Below are positions 33,950 through 43,188 of a stretch of 64,000 nt of DNA, piece by piece (the stretch's first letter is position 1; the number at the start of each line of letters is the position of its first letter). The notes under the pieces are model-generated. The model did no database searches, was not told the origin of the DNA, and saw only the letters and a program-made list of their open reading frames with translations. Source of the stretch: Saprospiraceae bacterium (GTDB lineage Bacteria > Bacteroidota > Bacteroidia > Chitinophagales > Saprospiraceae); assembly GCA_020629035.1 (NCBI GenBank), contig JAHDEC010000015.1, positions 1 to 64,000 of the forward strand, read 5' to 3'. A program made the position numbers and the translations under genes.

Positions 33950-35695
33950 GTGAAAAAAATAATTATTATTTGTGTTTGCTTCTTAACTAGTTACCTAGGC
34001 GCAACACTATCGGCACAAGATGTTGGAAAAGTAAACAACATTGAACTAACTAAAAAAATTAATGAATTTACTCAAGCATGGCAAAAAGGTGATATGCCTG
34101 GCCTTAGTCTTGGGGTCGTCAGCCAGGGTGAAATACTCTACACAGGCGGTTTCGGTCTTGCAGATCTCGAAACTGAACGAAGTGTAAATGCGGATACTCG
34201 ATTCCAAATGGCTTCATTAAGTAAATATTTTATAGCCTATTTGGTTTATCAATTAGAGGAAATGGGAGAGATTTCTTTTAATGACCCTATCCAAAAATAC
34301 ATTCCCGGCTTAAAGCATTTTGAGCAGAAAATAAGCATTGAACATCTGCTAACTCAAAGTTCTGGTTTACTGGATTATAGATCTGTTGCTTTTCTTGATG
34401 GTTGGAAGCCTAAAGATGAACTTAGCATGGAGGATGCCATGCGCATCATCAACCAGCAGGACGAATTAATGTTTACCCCAGGATCTATGATTGAGTTATC
34501 TGACAGTAACATAAGTTTATTAGCTAAGATCATTGAATTTGTAACGAAAGGTAGCATTGATGATTTTGCCCAAAAGCATTTATTTAGACCATTAGGGATG
34601 AAACAATCCTTGTTTTGTTCTACCCCAAATCAACTAATTGAAAATCTAGCAAAACCTTATGAGCTTAATGATGATAGCTATGCGCTTAATTTCCATAACC
34701 AAGCATTAATAGGCCCGATGGGTATGTATAGCACAGCTGCTGATATGGCCATATGGTATGCTCACTGTGATAAAGTAAAAGGTAAAGATGCTAAGATCAT
34801 CAAACACCTAAATAGCACATTCGAAATTTTAGGTGAACAAGCAGAAGTTCCAGGCTACGGAATGATGACCCGAGGGCAGCAGTTTGTACATGCCGAAAGA
34901 GGTCTTGACAAGTTTTGGCAAGCAGGAAATACGGGAGCTTATGCTTCAGCGGTATTTAGATTTGAAGACCAGTTACTTACCTGTTTTGTAATGGGGAATG
35001 ATGGTACAGGCTACAATGGGTTTGTGGCTATGCAGATTGCCGAGTGGATATTAGAAGATGAATTTCCAGAAGCAAGACAAATAGATTTTAAGCATGCAAA
35101 ATATGTAAACTTGGATAACAAAATCTTGTCAATGCATGAAGGTCACTACCTGAGTGATAATGGATTTTATAATAGAGAAATAAAATTAATAGATGACACT
35201 TTGAGATATATTCGTTCATCACAAAATCAATCTGCATTAATCCCATTAAGCAATCATAAATTCCAGATGAAAGTTAATGGATCTGATGTTTATTACGTTG
35301 ATTTTACTCCAGGCGAAACAGGTAAGCAATTCACTTTTCAAGCTGGTAATGGGAAGAAATCAAAATACCATGCTTTTACACCTCAAGTGTTAGATCAGCA
35401 AGCTAAAGATGCATTAACTGGTTTATATATAAATGTGGATTATAATATTGTTTTTAAGATTTCACTGGTGGATGATGCCCTACAAATTGCTCATAAAAAG
35501 GGCGAACAGTTTACTATGAATCCGGCTGATAAAGACCGATTTATCACATCATCTTTCTTCTTAAACTTATTAAGCTTTGAGCGAGATAAGCTTCAGGCAG
35601 TCAAAGGTTTTTCTGTTAAAGGAGCTGGAATCGACCGCCTCTTTTTCCATAAAATAACTCCTCAATCAATTGCTAAACCAACAAAAAACATATAA
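33950..35695 (+). CDS. Serine hydrolase of the beta-lactamase family with altered active site
   Basis: The protein has 581 residues and starts with GTG (signal peptide ending LSA-Q). The SxxK motif is intact (MASLSK, Ser89 and Lys92). The second motif, usually YSN, reads ELSDSN near residue 183, so the Tyr appears lost. The third, usually HxG or KTG, reads QAGNTG. A ~170-residue C-terminal beta domain follows (about 385-555). It may be a weak hydrolase, a binding protein or use a different base. It overlaps the next gene by one base (TAATG), so both are translated together. Confidence 0.8.
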   Translation: MKKIIIICVCFLTSYLGATLSAQDVGKVNNIELTKKINEFTQAWQKGDMPGLSLGVVSQGEILYTGGFGLADLETERSVNADTRFQMASLSKYFIAYLVYQLEEMGEISFNDPIQKYIPGLKHFEQKISIEHLLTQSSGLLDYRSVAFLDGWKPKDELSMEDAMRIINQQDELMFTPGSMIELSDSNISLLAKIIEFVTKGSIDDFAQKHLFRPLGMKQSLFCSTPNQLIENLAKPYELNDDSYALNFHNQALIGPMGMYSTAADMAIWYAHCDKVKGKDAKIIKHLNSTFEILGEQAEVPGYGMMTRGQQFVHAERGLDKFWQAGNTGAYASAVFRFEDQLLTCFVMGNDGTGYNGFVAMQIAEWILEDEFPEARQIDFKHAKYVNLDNKILSMHEGHYLSDNGFYNREIKLIDDTLRYIRSSQNQSALIPLSNHKFQMKVNGSDVYYVDFTPGETGKQFTFQAGNGKKSKYHAFTPQVLDQQAKDALTGLYINVDYNIVFKISLVDDALQIAHKKGEQFTMNPADKDRFITSSFFLNLLSFERDKLQAVKGFSVKGAGIDRLFFHKITPQSIAKPTKNI

Positions 35696-36834
35696 TGAAA
35701 CGATCTATCATATTAATCAGCATATTGTCTTTTTTTACTCAAAACATCATTGGACAAAACAATACATCGAAGCATGAAGAAACCCAAATCATAGCTACCT
35801 TAAACGATTATATCATAGGTACCTCATACAGCCATTTAGATCAAATAAATAAAGCGTTCTATCCTGGAGCTGAGTTGTTTTTAGATGGTAAATACGGAGG
35901 AATTCGAGTAGTTCCAATCGAAGAATATGCAGGATGGTTTAAGGACAATGAAGCAGGGAAATTTACAGGAAGAGTTGGAAATATTATTTCATTGGACCGT
36001 TTTGGAAATATAGCTACAGCAAAAGCGGAAATCTTAATTCCTAGTCGAAACGCTCGCTATGTGGACATGTTTATACTGAAGCAAAATGCGAAAGGAGCAT
36101 GGAAAATCATCAGTAAAACGGCTAATAGTGAACAAAGCCCTAAACAAGGAAAAAGGGTAGTGATGATTGTTTCCAATGCGCATTATTACGGTAATACGGA
36201 CATTCCCACGGGTAATAGCTTTGCAGAAATTGTACAGGCATATGACGTTTTAGATGAGGCAGGTTACACCATAGATATGGTTAGCCCTAAAGGAGGTGCT
36301 GTACCTTTAGCTTATATAAACACAGCTGATAAATTAGAGAAGGCCTATGTCTATGATGCAGATTTTATGTACGCCTTAGAACATACCAAAAAGGCGGGCG
36401 AAGTGAATTCTGAAGACTATGAAGCCATCTATTATGTGGGCGGTGGAAGTGTAATGTTTGACACACCAGAAAGTGCCGAAGTGCAAAGTTTAGCTATGGA
36501 TATTTATGAAAAAAATGGAGGCATCATTTCAGCTGTCTGTCACGGAACAGCGGGAATTGTGCATTTAAAAACATCAGATGGAAAATACTTGGTCGAAGGT
36601 AAAACGATAAGTGGTTATCCAGACTCCTTCGAGCGTCAGGATGCGGCTTATTTTAAGACCTTCCCATTCTTAATTCAGCAGACCATAGAATCACGTGGAG
36701 GTACTTTCGAGTTTACTGATGCTCAAGAATCATTTGTTCGAGTGGATGGTCGAATCATTACAGGACAAAATCATTTATCGGGTAGAGAAATAGCTCAGAA
36801 AATGGTAGAACAACTAGCCAGTTTAGACGAGTAA
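35695..36834 (+). CDS. Secreted SnoaL-like / DJ-1-PfpI fusion
   Basis: The protein has 379 residues. A signal peptide (ending IIGQ) precedes a lumazine-binding/SnoaL-like domain (about 25-145: TLNDYIIGTSYSHLDQINKAFYP; AKAEILIPSRNARYVDMFIL). A DJ-1/PfpI domain follows (about 150-375): VVMIVSNAHYYG, IYYVGGGSVMFD and ISAVCHGTAGIVHL, with the nucleophile Cys in AVCHG and a Glu-rich loop. DJ-1 enzymes of this type act as glyoxalase III or chaperones, normally in the cytoplasm; export of this one is unusual. It is translationally coupled to the serine hydrolase. Confidence 0.85.
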   Translation: MKRSIILISILSFFTQNIIGQNNTSKHEETQIIATLNDYIIGTSYSHLDQINKAFYPGAELFLDGKYGGIRVVPIEEYAGWFKDNEAGKFTGRVGNIISLDRFGNIATAKAEILIPSRNARYVDMFILKQNAKGAWKIISKTANSEQSPKQGKRVVMIVSNAHYYGNTDIPTGNSFAEIVQAYDVLDEAGYTIDMVSPKGGAVPLAYINTADKLEKAYVYDADFMYALEHTKKAGEVNSEDYEAIYYVGGGSVMFDTPESAEVQSLAMDIYEKNGGIISAVCHGTAGIVHLKTSDGKYLVEGKTISGYPDSFERQDAAYFKTFPFLIQQTIESRGGTFEFTDAQESFVRVDGRIITGQNHLSGREIAQKMVEQLASLDE

Positions 36835-36854
36835 TTACATTTATTCGATTCAGC

Positions 36855-37487
36855 TCACACGATCTTGCGCCCGTGGAATAAATGGGTATTTAGGAGATTT
36901 GTGTGAGCTTTTAAATTCTTAGCTGTAATTTTTCCTGCAGCCATTATTTGGATCTTATCTTTCGACAAAGCAATCATTTTGTTTATGGTTTCACATCCTT
37001 CAAGGGCTGTTTTTTGTCCACCACTGGTTAAGATATGCAGTGGATGATTAAGTGCATTTAACTGGTGGATTGAATCAATGATATCCTTTGTCTCATCGAT
37101 AGCTTTATGTATAGTTATTTCTAAATGTCCAGCAGAATCAATCAGCTTTTTCGTTTGTTCAATAGCGAGTTGCTGATGTTCGTTTAGCAAGCCAAAGACA
37201 ACTCCATGTACTCCTAATTGGTTGGCTTGCTGGATTTCTTTTAGCATAATATCCATCGTATTTTCAGTGGCAATGAATGGACCAGGATTAGGTCTGACCA
37301 TTATTTTAATCGGTATACTTAGATGATGGAGGCATTCTTTGATGAGTGCAGTTGATGGGCTTAATCCGTCTTGTTCTAGGTTTGCGCAAAGTTCTATCTG
37401 ATTTGCTCCATTGGCTTGAGCTTGTTTAGCTTGTTGTAGAGTTTCTACGCATGCTTCTAGGATTATGTGCTTCGATTTTGAAGGCAT
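36855..37487 (-). CDS. cutC: CutC-family protein
   Basis: The protein has 210 residues, slightly short for the family. It forms a TIM barrel with conserved LEACVETLQQAKQAQANGANQIELC at the start, IKIMVRPNPGPF near 62, VVFGLL near 92 and TSGGQKTALEG near 158. CutC was linked to copper homeostasis in E. coli, but the biochemical role is still unclear. The final strand differs (GKITAKNLKAHTNLLNTHLFHGRKIV) from the usual GG region. It lies 12 bp from the upstream lipoprotein gene and probably shares its transcript. Confidence 0.85.
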   Translation of the reverse strand: MPSKSKHIILEACVETLQQAKQAQANGANQIELCANLEQDGLSPSTALIKECLHHLSIPIKIMVRPNPGPFIATENTMDIMLKEIQQANQLGVHGVVFGLLNEHQQLAIEQTKKLIDSAGHLEITIHKAIDETKDIIDSIHQLNALNHPLHILTSGGQKTALEGCETINKMIALSKDKIQIMAAGKITAKNLKAHTNLLNTHLFHGRKIV

Positions 37488-37499
37488 ACAATTAGCAGT

Positions 37500-38201
37500 T
37501 TAACCGACGTGTTTATCGAATGTTTGGCTTTTCCAATTGTATTTTTCTCTTCGTTTGTTTTCATCATTTAAAGTAAGATAATGAATGGCATAGAGCAGAC
37601 GAATCCTGATATCTCTTAAATCAAATTGTTCTTTATTAATGATTAAGTCCGCTTTCATAGTGGGACTAATATGCCCTATGGTCTGAAATCTATCATAGTA
37701 TTTTTCTTTTACAATCGGGATGCTATCGGCTACTAGCTTTAGGAATGACTTATACTTCCCTTCATAATTTAGGTGAATTACCCGCAGGGTGTCACCTTTC
37801 CATTTTTTCTTATATCCTGCACCTAGAGTCCAGATTTGATTAAATGTTTGCGTGTCTATTTGCTGATACATGGCTAGCTGCTCTTCGATAGATATCAGCT
37901 TCTCTGCTTTACCTTTTCTCATAGCCGCATAGAGCTTGTCAATGTATTGGTAATATTTCTGGGTGCTTTGTTCGTCCGAATCTTCAGGATTGATCCCTAT
38001 TTGATTTTCGAAAAATTGTAGGATAGTGTTTAGATCATTGATTTGCTGCTCGGTAAACACTTCTTTGAGTTGTGCTTCGTTTAGAAGTTTGTTCTTTGGA
38101 GTTGTGGAACAACTAATAATACTCACTGCTATAATAAGCGTAAGCAATACATGTAAATGTTTCTTAAGTAGGTGATTTGCACAATACAACAACTTTTCCA
38201 T
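37500..38201 (-). CDS. Lipoprotein of unknown function
   Basis: The protein has 233 residues and a lipoprotein signal (LTLIIAVSIISC, Cys near 31). The mature chain is helical and charged, without a recognised domain. It follows the anti-sigma gene by 97 bp on the same strand and may belong to that operon. Confidence 0.65.
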   Translation of the reverse strand: MEKLLYCANHLLKKHLHVLLTLIIAVSIISCSTTPKNKLLNEAQLKEVFTEQQINDLNTILQFFENQIGINPEDSDEQSTQKYYQYIDKLYAAMRKGKAEKLISIEEQLAMYQQIDTQTFNQIWTLGAGYKKKWKGDTLRVIHLNYEGKYKSFLKLVADSIPIVKEKYYDRFQTIGHISPTMKADLIINKEQFDLRDIRIRLLYAIHYLTLNDENKRREKYNWKSQTFDKHVG

Positions 38202-38298
38202 TGCTACAAAAGTAAGCTTTCGAGAGTATATTATGTTTCCAAATCGCTAGACCTTTCTAACTTTTAAATCTTAGAGATCTGCAAACAAAAGGTTCAAA

Positions 38299-39768
38299 TC
38301 ACTTGGCTGACAGGTAATAAGTTATCCCTATTTGGCTACCCCAGAAGTGATGTTTATTGGCTACTTCGTAATCAGATATAAATAGATTTTGCGGATTATG
38401 TCTATAGCTTGGAGACAAGTGTAGGATAGTTTTTTTGTTCAATGCTATTTCACATTCAATTCCTGCGATAAATTGGCCACCTATGTTTGTGTTTACAACA
38501 GCAGCTGGATTTCCGCTTGTGGCTATCATTAAACGTTCATCGGAAGCCAAATACCTCCCTTGGTAATTTCGACTAAGATTCAATGCTGCTCCAAAAGTTG
38601 GCCCTAAGGAAACCTTTGAATCTATGTTAAATAGATAAGCTATCGAAACAGGTATATGTAGACTTTGAATGCTGATGCGACTAAGTTCGTGAGTTTCCAC
38701 CATTTTAGATCCATAGCTATCAGCTGTAAAGTAGAGTGGAGGATTGTTATCTTCTAGCAATACGAATGCTTCAGGATTAGTAGCTAGCGATCGTTTGGTT
38801 GCGGTATAGCGATACTCATATTGTAATTCGGTGTGGCGCCACTCAAGTCCTGCTTTACATTTGAATCGTTCTCTTTTTAAGACATAGTCTAGTCCCCATG
38901 CAAAACTACTTAACGGATTTACTAGCTCATCATAAGATTGGAATAGAGCAGCTGCATCGTGATCGATGGCTAGTTGGCTGTAAACTCCATAGACACCTCC
39001 ATGGATGGCTATTCCGTGAAGCATCCTGTTTGTCTTATGTTTTGATATTTTTTCTGGAGAAATAGAGTACTCGCTTGGTTTATATATGATCGCTAAATGC
39101 TTTCTGCTTAGTGGCTGTAATAGCTCGATAGAGGCTGGTTTTGCAGTACTTTTTTCCACAGAGATAGCCCTTGCATTGTTGCTAGTGGAATTAGTTTCCT
39201 TGCTGGTCCTAACTAGGGTTTGAGGCTTAGGATTTTGTTGCTTGTTAAAACTTTTCGTTTGATTAGTTAGTTCAATGTTCTTACTTGTTTTATTGGAGTT
39301 TTTAGTCGTTAAAAGGTCTTTTTGTTTTTGAGCACTTGATGCCTGCTTGTTGTTTGATGAAGGTGATGTTTTTTGCTTATTCGAAGTTTTGAATTTGGTG
39401 TTTTTTGAGGATTTTGATGATTGGCTAGTTTTTGTGGCTAGTTTTTTTGTGCTTAGTTGGTCTTTCGGGCTGTTTATATGTTGAGCTTGTTCCTTGCTCC
39501 TTGCTAATTCGGTATTTGTTGCTGCTTGTATAGATGTATTCGCTATTTGAGGAGTTGCTTCTTTAGCGTAGTTGGAGTGGCCTAAGATGGCGCCAAGTAG
39601 TAATATAGCAAAACCTAAAAACCACCAGATAAGAGGTTTCTTGCGATCAGATTTTTCTTCCGCTTGCATGTTGTCCCAGAATTCATCGCTGTCTTCCATT
39701 TCGAGCGGAAGATGTTTGAATGATTTCTTAAAAAGATCATCTATGTTATGTTCGTTAAATGGCGACAT
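38299..39768 (-). CDS. Predicted two-membrane anti-sigma factor (module 2)
   Basis: The protein has 489 residues. A short cytoplasmic head (FWDNMQAEE near 31) is followed by one transmembrane helix (LIWWFLGFAILLLGAILG, about 46-64). A ~150-residue Ser/Lys/Asn-rich, low-complexity linker follows (about 75-215), and a C-terminal outer-membrane barrel (about 245-489) ends in FWGSQIGITYYLSAK. The order is the same as in 9650-11014, but the linker is disordered instead of coiled. The start overlaps the sigma gene end by 14 bases. This fits the Dma class of anti-sigma proteins that span both membranes; assignment is by architecture. Confidence 0.7.
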   Translation of the reverse strand: MSPFNEHNIDDLFKKSFKHLPLEMEDSDEFWDNMQAEEKSDRKKPLIWWFLGFAILLLGAILGHSNYAKEATPQIANTSIQAATNTELARSKEQAQHINSPKDQLSTKKLATKTSQSSKSSKNTKFKTSNKQKTSPSSNNKQASSAQKQKDLLTTKNSNKTSKNIELTNQTKSFNKQQNPKPQTLVRTSKETNSTSNNARAISVEKSTAKPASIELLQPLSRKHLAIIYKPSEYSISPEKISKHKTNRMLHGIAIHGGVYGVYSQLAIDHDAAALFQSYDELVNPLSSFAWGLDYVLKRERFKCKAGLEWRHTELQYEYRYTATKRSLATNPEAFVLLEDNNPPLYFTADSYGSKMVETHELSRISIQSLHIPVSIAYLFNIDSKVSLGPTFGAALNLSRNYQGRYLASDERLMIATSGNPAAVVNTNIGGQFIAGIECEIALNKKTILHLSPSYRHNPQNLFISDYEVANKHHFWGSQIGITYYLSAK

Positions 39769-40288
39769 AATTTGTTTTTGATATATTTTGATTCAAGAAT
39801 TTTCTGGCTCGAGCTAAGAGCGTTCTAGAGTATTCTTCTTTGATTTCTAGCAGCTTTGCAATTTCATTATGTTTATATCCTTCTACGGCGTAGAGATTAA
39901 AGACAATACGTTGTTTCTCTGGTAGTTTAGTGAGCGCTTTGTATAGATCTTGGATATGTAGCTCATGTTGGTTAAATGCAGTGTTTGTTCTTTTATATGC
40001 TCCTTCAATTTCTAGTTTGCGTTTGTTTTTCTTTAGCATTTTAAGAGACTCGTTTATGGAAATTTGTTTCATCCAGGAGAAGGTAGTTGCTTCATTTTTA
40101 TATTCGAAATGCTGCAGTGCTTTAAAGATTTTTATGTAAGTTTCTTGTAATATGTCTTTAGCTAGATTTTCGTCCATCACATATCTTACGATGATGGAGA
40201 AAAGATAGGGATAGGAAAGATGGTAGATGCTTTTATCAGCACCTACCATCTTGTTTTTATAATTCGCTATTTCTTTTCCTAGGGACAA
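39755..40288 (-). CDS. ECF RNA polymerase sigma factor (module 2)
   Basis: The protein has 177 residues. Region 2 is seen in YLFSIIVRYVMDENLAKDILQETYIKIFK (parts: RYVMDEN, DILQETY), region 4 in LPEKQRIVFNLYAVEGYKHNEIAKLL. Like the sigma factor at 9106, it lacks a long C-terminal extension. It overlaps the two-membrane anti-sigma gene and is only 3 bp downstream of a large lipoprotein gene, so the three are one operon. The lipoprotein may be a regulated or signalling component. Confidence 0.9.
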   Translation of the reverse strand: MSLGKEIANYKNKMVGADKSIYHLSYPYLFSIIVRYVMDENLAKDILQETYIKIFKALQHFEYKNEATTFSWMKQISINESLKMLKKNKRKLEIEGAYKRTNTAFNQHELHIQDLYKALTKLPEKQRIVFNLYAVEGYKHNEIAKLLEIKEEYSRTLLARARKFLNQNISKTNYVAI

Positions 40289-40291
40289 AAC

Positions 40292-42094
40292 TTAGTTGTT
40301 GACATTAAAAGATCCATAAATCGGAACGTCTATTCCTTGTATGTTTATGACGCCATTGAAACTTCCTTTTGCTTTATTTTCATCAAAACTTTCAAATGCA
40401 ATTTCAAGAAGTGTTTCTACATTTTCGGCTGGTGCTGATAGAGCAAAATTTGAATTATTTATTATGAATGCAGTATTCGAAGCATCTACAGTTATTCCAG
40501 GAGTAGGTGAACCTACTAATGCTGATTTATCCCAGGTAATCCTCAACAATTCAAATGATGGTACTTCCATGAAATGAGATAAAACCACCGCTGTATCAGT
40601 TTCATTCCAAAACTCTTGAAAAGCTAAATTTTCTGTCTTTAATAGATTTACATGGCCTTCGATTACAAAGTGAATGTAATTTTCTAATTCAGTACAAACT
40701 ATGACATCATTAAAATCATATACACCATCAATGTTACTTACCGATACCCAATCAGAGCCGTAAATAGTTGCATTGTCAATGACTTGAAAAAGTACTTCAA
40801 AATCCTCACAGGTAGTTACCAGGAAATCAAAAGATCCGTCATCATTAAGTGGATGTATTTGAAACAAATCTTGATATTGGACCTGAACAAAGCCATCAGT
40901 TACTTCTGCAAGATCACAATTAATTGCATTACCTGAAATTGCTTGAACGCTGAGAACAGTAGAGCTCATTACTTCTATTACTCCTAAATCAAAAGTTTCT
41001 TCGTTAAATGGCCCTATTACTTCTGAGTAAACGGTCTCACCACAATAGTCTATCAGTTTCAGTGTAAAAGTCTCTCCTTGAGGCGTGTTTAAAAAAGTAA
41101 ATGAACCGTCATCACACAACCAGCCTCCTACACTTGTGCCATTTGGCAAACAAAGGGCTACTTCGAAATAAGATGGAGGGAGTGGTCGACCATAATTATC
41201 GATTACAAACTGTCCCGAAATGTCTACAGGATCATCTTTGGTGTCTACATTCCAAGTACTAAAGTGACCCACTTCTCCTATGTAATAATTATCTACAAGA
41301 TTAGCTTGTCCTTCTTCGACCCAGTATCCATTTTCTTCATCAAAAGACCATAGTGGGATAGTAGCAGGTGCATTGTTTACCATGGACGCAGGAACAGGAA
41401 ATTCTAAATTTGCAAAGCTCCCTTCTTTAAGATTTAATGCTTGACCATTATCAGCATTCAGTTCTACTTGGAGCATTCCAAATGAGCCTAGCGCTTGTAG
41501 ATTTCCTTCGGTATCGATTCCACTTAAATCTCCAACCATTCGTTGTGCTAAATCTTCACCTGAAGGATCAATCCAAGTCATGGCTATTTTGTAATTACCC
41601 GAAATGAGTTGTCCATTCTCATCAACGACACCATTAGCGGGTAGGCTTATTTTTGCTCCACTGGCATGATTCAGTGTTGCACCTTCTGAATTATTTACTT
41701 CAGACAGCGTTGTCTTCTCTACCATCTTAATTTGGGTATAGCTGTAGCGATCTTTAAATACGGCTAGCCTACGAAAGGCATCGAATTTACCATCTTTAAC
41801 AACCCTTAGGTAAGCAGAATTACCCAAATTACTAACGTCTTTGAAAAGGAAATTGCCATATTCATCAGTTAATGAGCTAACTAAAAGAGCCCCGCTTTCT
41901 AGTCGCACTTCTGCATTTTGCACAGGACCATCATCATCTAGGATGACTCCTTGAACTGTAGTTGTGATAACTTCACCAGCAGGTGGAAATTGAGTTTCTG
42001 TTTCTGTTGTGGTGATTACTTCTTTTGCACATGAGCTAATAAGGAAGGCAAGTAAAAGGACTAATGAAAGATAAATGAGGTTTTGTTTCTTCAT
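40292..42094 (-). CDS. Large lipoprotein with carboxypeptidase-regulatory-like domain
   Basis: The protein has 600 residues. The lipoprotein signal (LLAFLISSC, Cys near 22) is followed by a CarboxypepD_reg-like Ig domain (TTTVQGVILDDDGPVQNAEVRL; DEYGNFLFKDV, about 45-110). A ZU5-like segment follows (HASGAKISLPANGVVDENGQL, about 140-200). After that a long beta-rich region has two more peptidase-regulatory-like modules around 290-390. No enzyme motif is seen. It is probably an outer-membrane, surface-facing protein. It is the first gene of the sigma/anti-sigma operon at this locus, an unusual position for such a lipoprotein. Confidence 0.75.
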   Translation of the reverse strand: MKKQNLIYLSLVLLLAFLISSCAKEVITTTETETQFPPAGEVITTTVQGVILDDDGPVQNAEVRLESGALLVSSLTDEYGNFLFKDVSNLGNSAYLRVVKDGKFDAFRRLAVFKDRYSYTQIKMVEKTTLSEVNNSEGATLNHASGAKISLPANGVVDENGQLISGNYKIAMTWIDPSGEDLAQRMVGDLSGIDTEGNLQALGSFGMLQVELNADNGQALNLKEGSFANLEFPVPASMVNNAPATIPLWSFDEENGYWVEEGQANLVDNYYIGEVGHFSTWNVDTKDDPVDISGQFVIDNYGRPLPPSYFEVALCLPNGTSVGGWLCDDGSFTFLNTPQGETFTLKLIDYCGETVYSEVIGPFNEETFDLGVIEVMSSTVLSVQAISGNAINCDLAEVTDGFVQVQYQDLFQIHPLNDDGSFDFLVTTCEDFEVLFQVIDNATIYGSDWVSVSNIDGVYDFNDVIVCTELENYIHFVIEGHVNLLKTENLAFQEFWNETDTAVVLSHFMEVPSFELLRITWDKSALVGSPTPGITVDASNTAFIINNSNFALSAPAENVETLLEIAFESFDENKAKGSFNGVINIQGIDVPIYGSFNVNN

Positions 42095-42469
42095 GATTTG
42101 TTAATTTTCTAATTAAAGTTTAACCCTTAAATAGCTTTCGATACCGAAACGCGACAAGGGATAAGCTTTAATTTAAAAATAATTAGATTTTAAAAGGTTT
42201 TGTGCTGTCTTAGGCCTCAATAAATATGAAGTGTACATCTAATAAAAATTGGGAAACCAACGAAAATTATCGAATTATTAAAAAGTTGACTCACTTACAA
42301 GTGTAGTGTTTAGGTTTGAAAACAGCAGCACGAAAAGGTAGATTTTAAAAATACCAATTACTGTTACTGTTTTGACAACAGCAATGCTAAACCCACTGGT
42401 CAAAGCTTTTTAAAGATTAAGATTTAGGCTTTAGCTTGTAGGAATGAATGCAAGTGTTAATCGTTAAAT
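42095..42469. other. Intergenic region, 375 bp, no gene seen
   Basis: This AT-rich stretch holds the upstream region of the 40292-42094 operon. CCCTT (42123-42127) and AAGGG form a weak inverted repeat around the presumed leader. No -7 element of clear quality, no RNA gene and no coding frame of interest are seen. Confidence 0.5.
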
Positions 42470-43114
42470 TTAGTTATCTGAAAAAGAAGGTTCCTCCTTT
42501 TTCATTAAATCCGCCATAATACCTTTTAAATGAGAACTGGACATTTCCATTGTTTGCGCCATTTCTTTAATCATAGCTATTTCAGAATCGTCAATGTGTC
42601 CATCTGCACCGGCTACAGCAAGACCACACTTGATAATGACTTCTTTTCCGTGTTCGTTTAAGGATGGCGTTACTTTTTTCAGATAAGTTCCTATTGGTTC
42701 TGGATTACTCTGGACCTTACTGACATAGGCTTGCAGTTGATCCATAGTCATATCATTATGGCCAAATTTGTTTATAATTTGAAGAACTACATCCAGTTCA
42801 TTATCATCTATTTCACCATCTGCAAGCATCATTAGGACCATACTATGTCTCATAGCTTGTTCGTAAACTGATTGAAATTCATTAGCTCCTAATTCGGGCT
42901 TATATTCTAGTACTCTTGGAACAAAAGTACCTTTACAAGCTTGGCATTCCACAAATTCACCTGCCTTTCCTAAAGGGATTAGTGGAATAAAGTATAGGGT
43001 GAAGAAGTTAGTTACTTTTTTGTGCTTGTAGGCTTGGTTATTTGCGCATTGTGGACAAGTAAAATCTCCTTGATCCATGGTAGTTTTTACTCCACGCGTT
43101 CCAAATATGATCAT
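42470..43114 (-). CDS. Zinc-ribbon / TerB-like protein
   Basis: The protein has 214 residues. The N-terminal ~65 form a zinc-ribbon (FTCPQC, then VECQACKGTF). The rest is an all-helical TerB-like domain with acidic, EF-hand-like loops: LADGEIDDNELDVV near 100 and VAGADGHIDDSEIAMI near 165. TerB domains are found in stress and envelope-defence systems and in co-chaperones; role here unknown. It is likely cytoplasmic and is transcribed toward the lipoprotein operon with a long gap, so it is a separate unit. Confidence 0.8.
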   Translation of the reverse strand: MIIFGTRGVKTTMDQGDFTCPQCANNQAYKHKKVTNFFTLYFIPLIPLGKAGEFVECQACKGTFVPRVLEYKPELGANEFQSVYEQAMRHSMVLMMLADGEIDDNELDVVLQIINKFGHNDMTMDQLQAYVSKVQSNPEPIGTYLKKVTPSLNEHGKEVIIKCGLAVAGADGHIDDSEIAMIKEMAQTMEMSSSHLKGIMADLMKKEEPSFSDN

Positions 43115-43188
43115 AAAGTTGTTTTTTAATGATTAATAGGCATAAAATATGGCTAATATTTGAAAATGCGCAATATTCTAGCCGTTAT

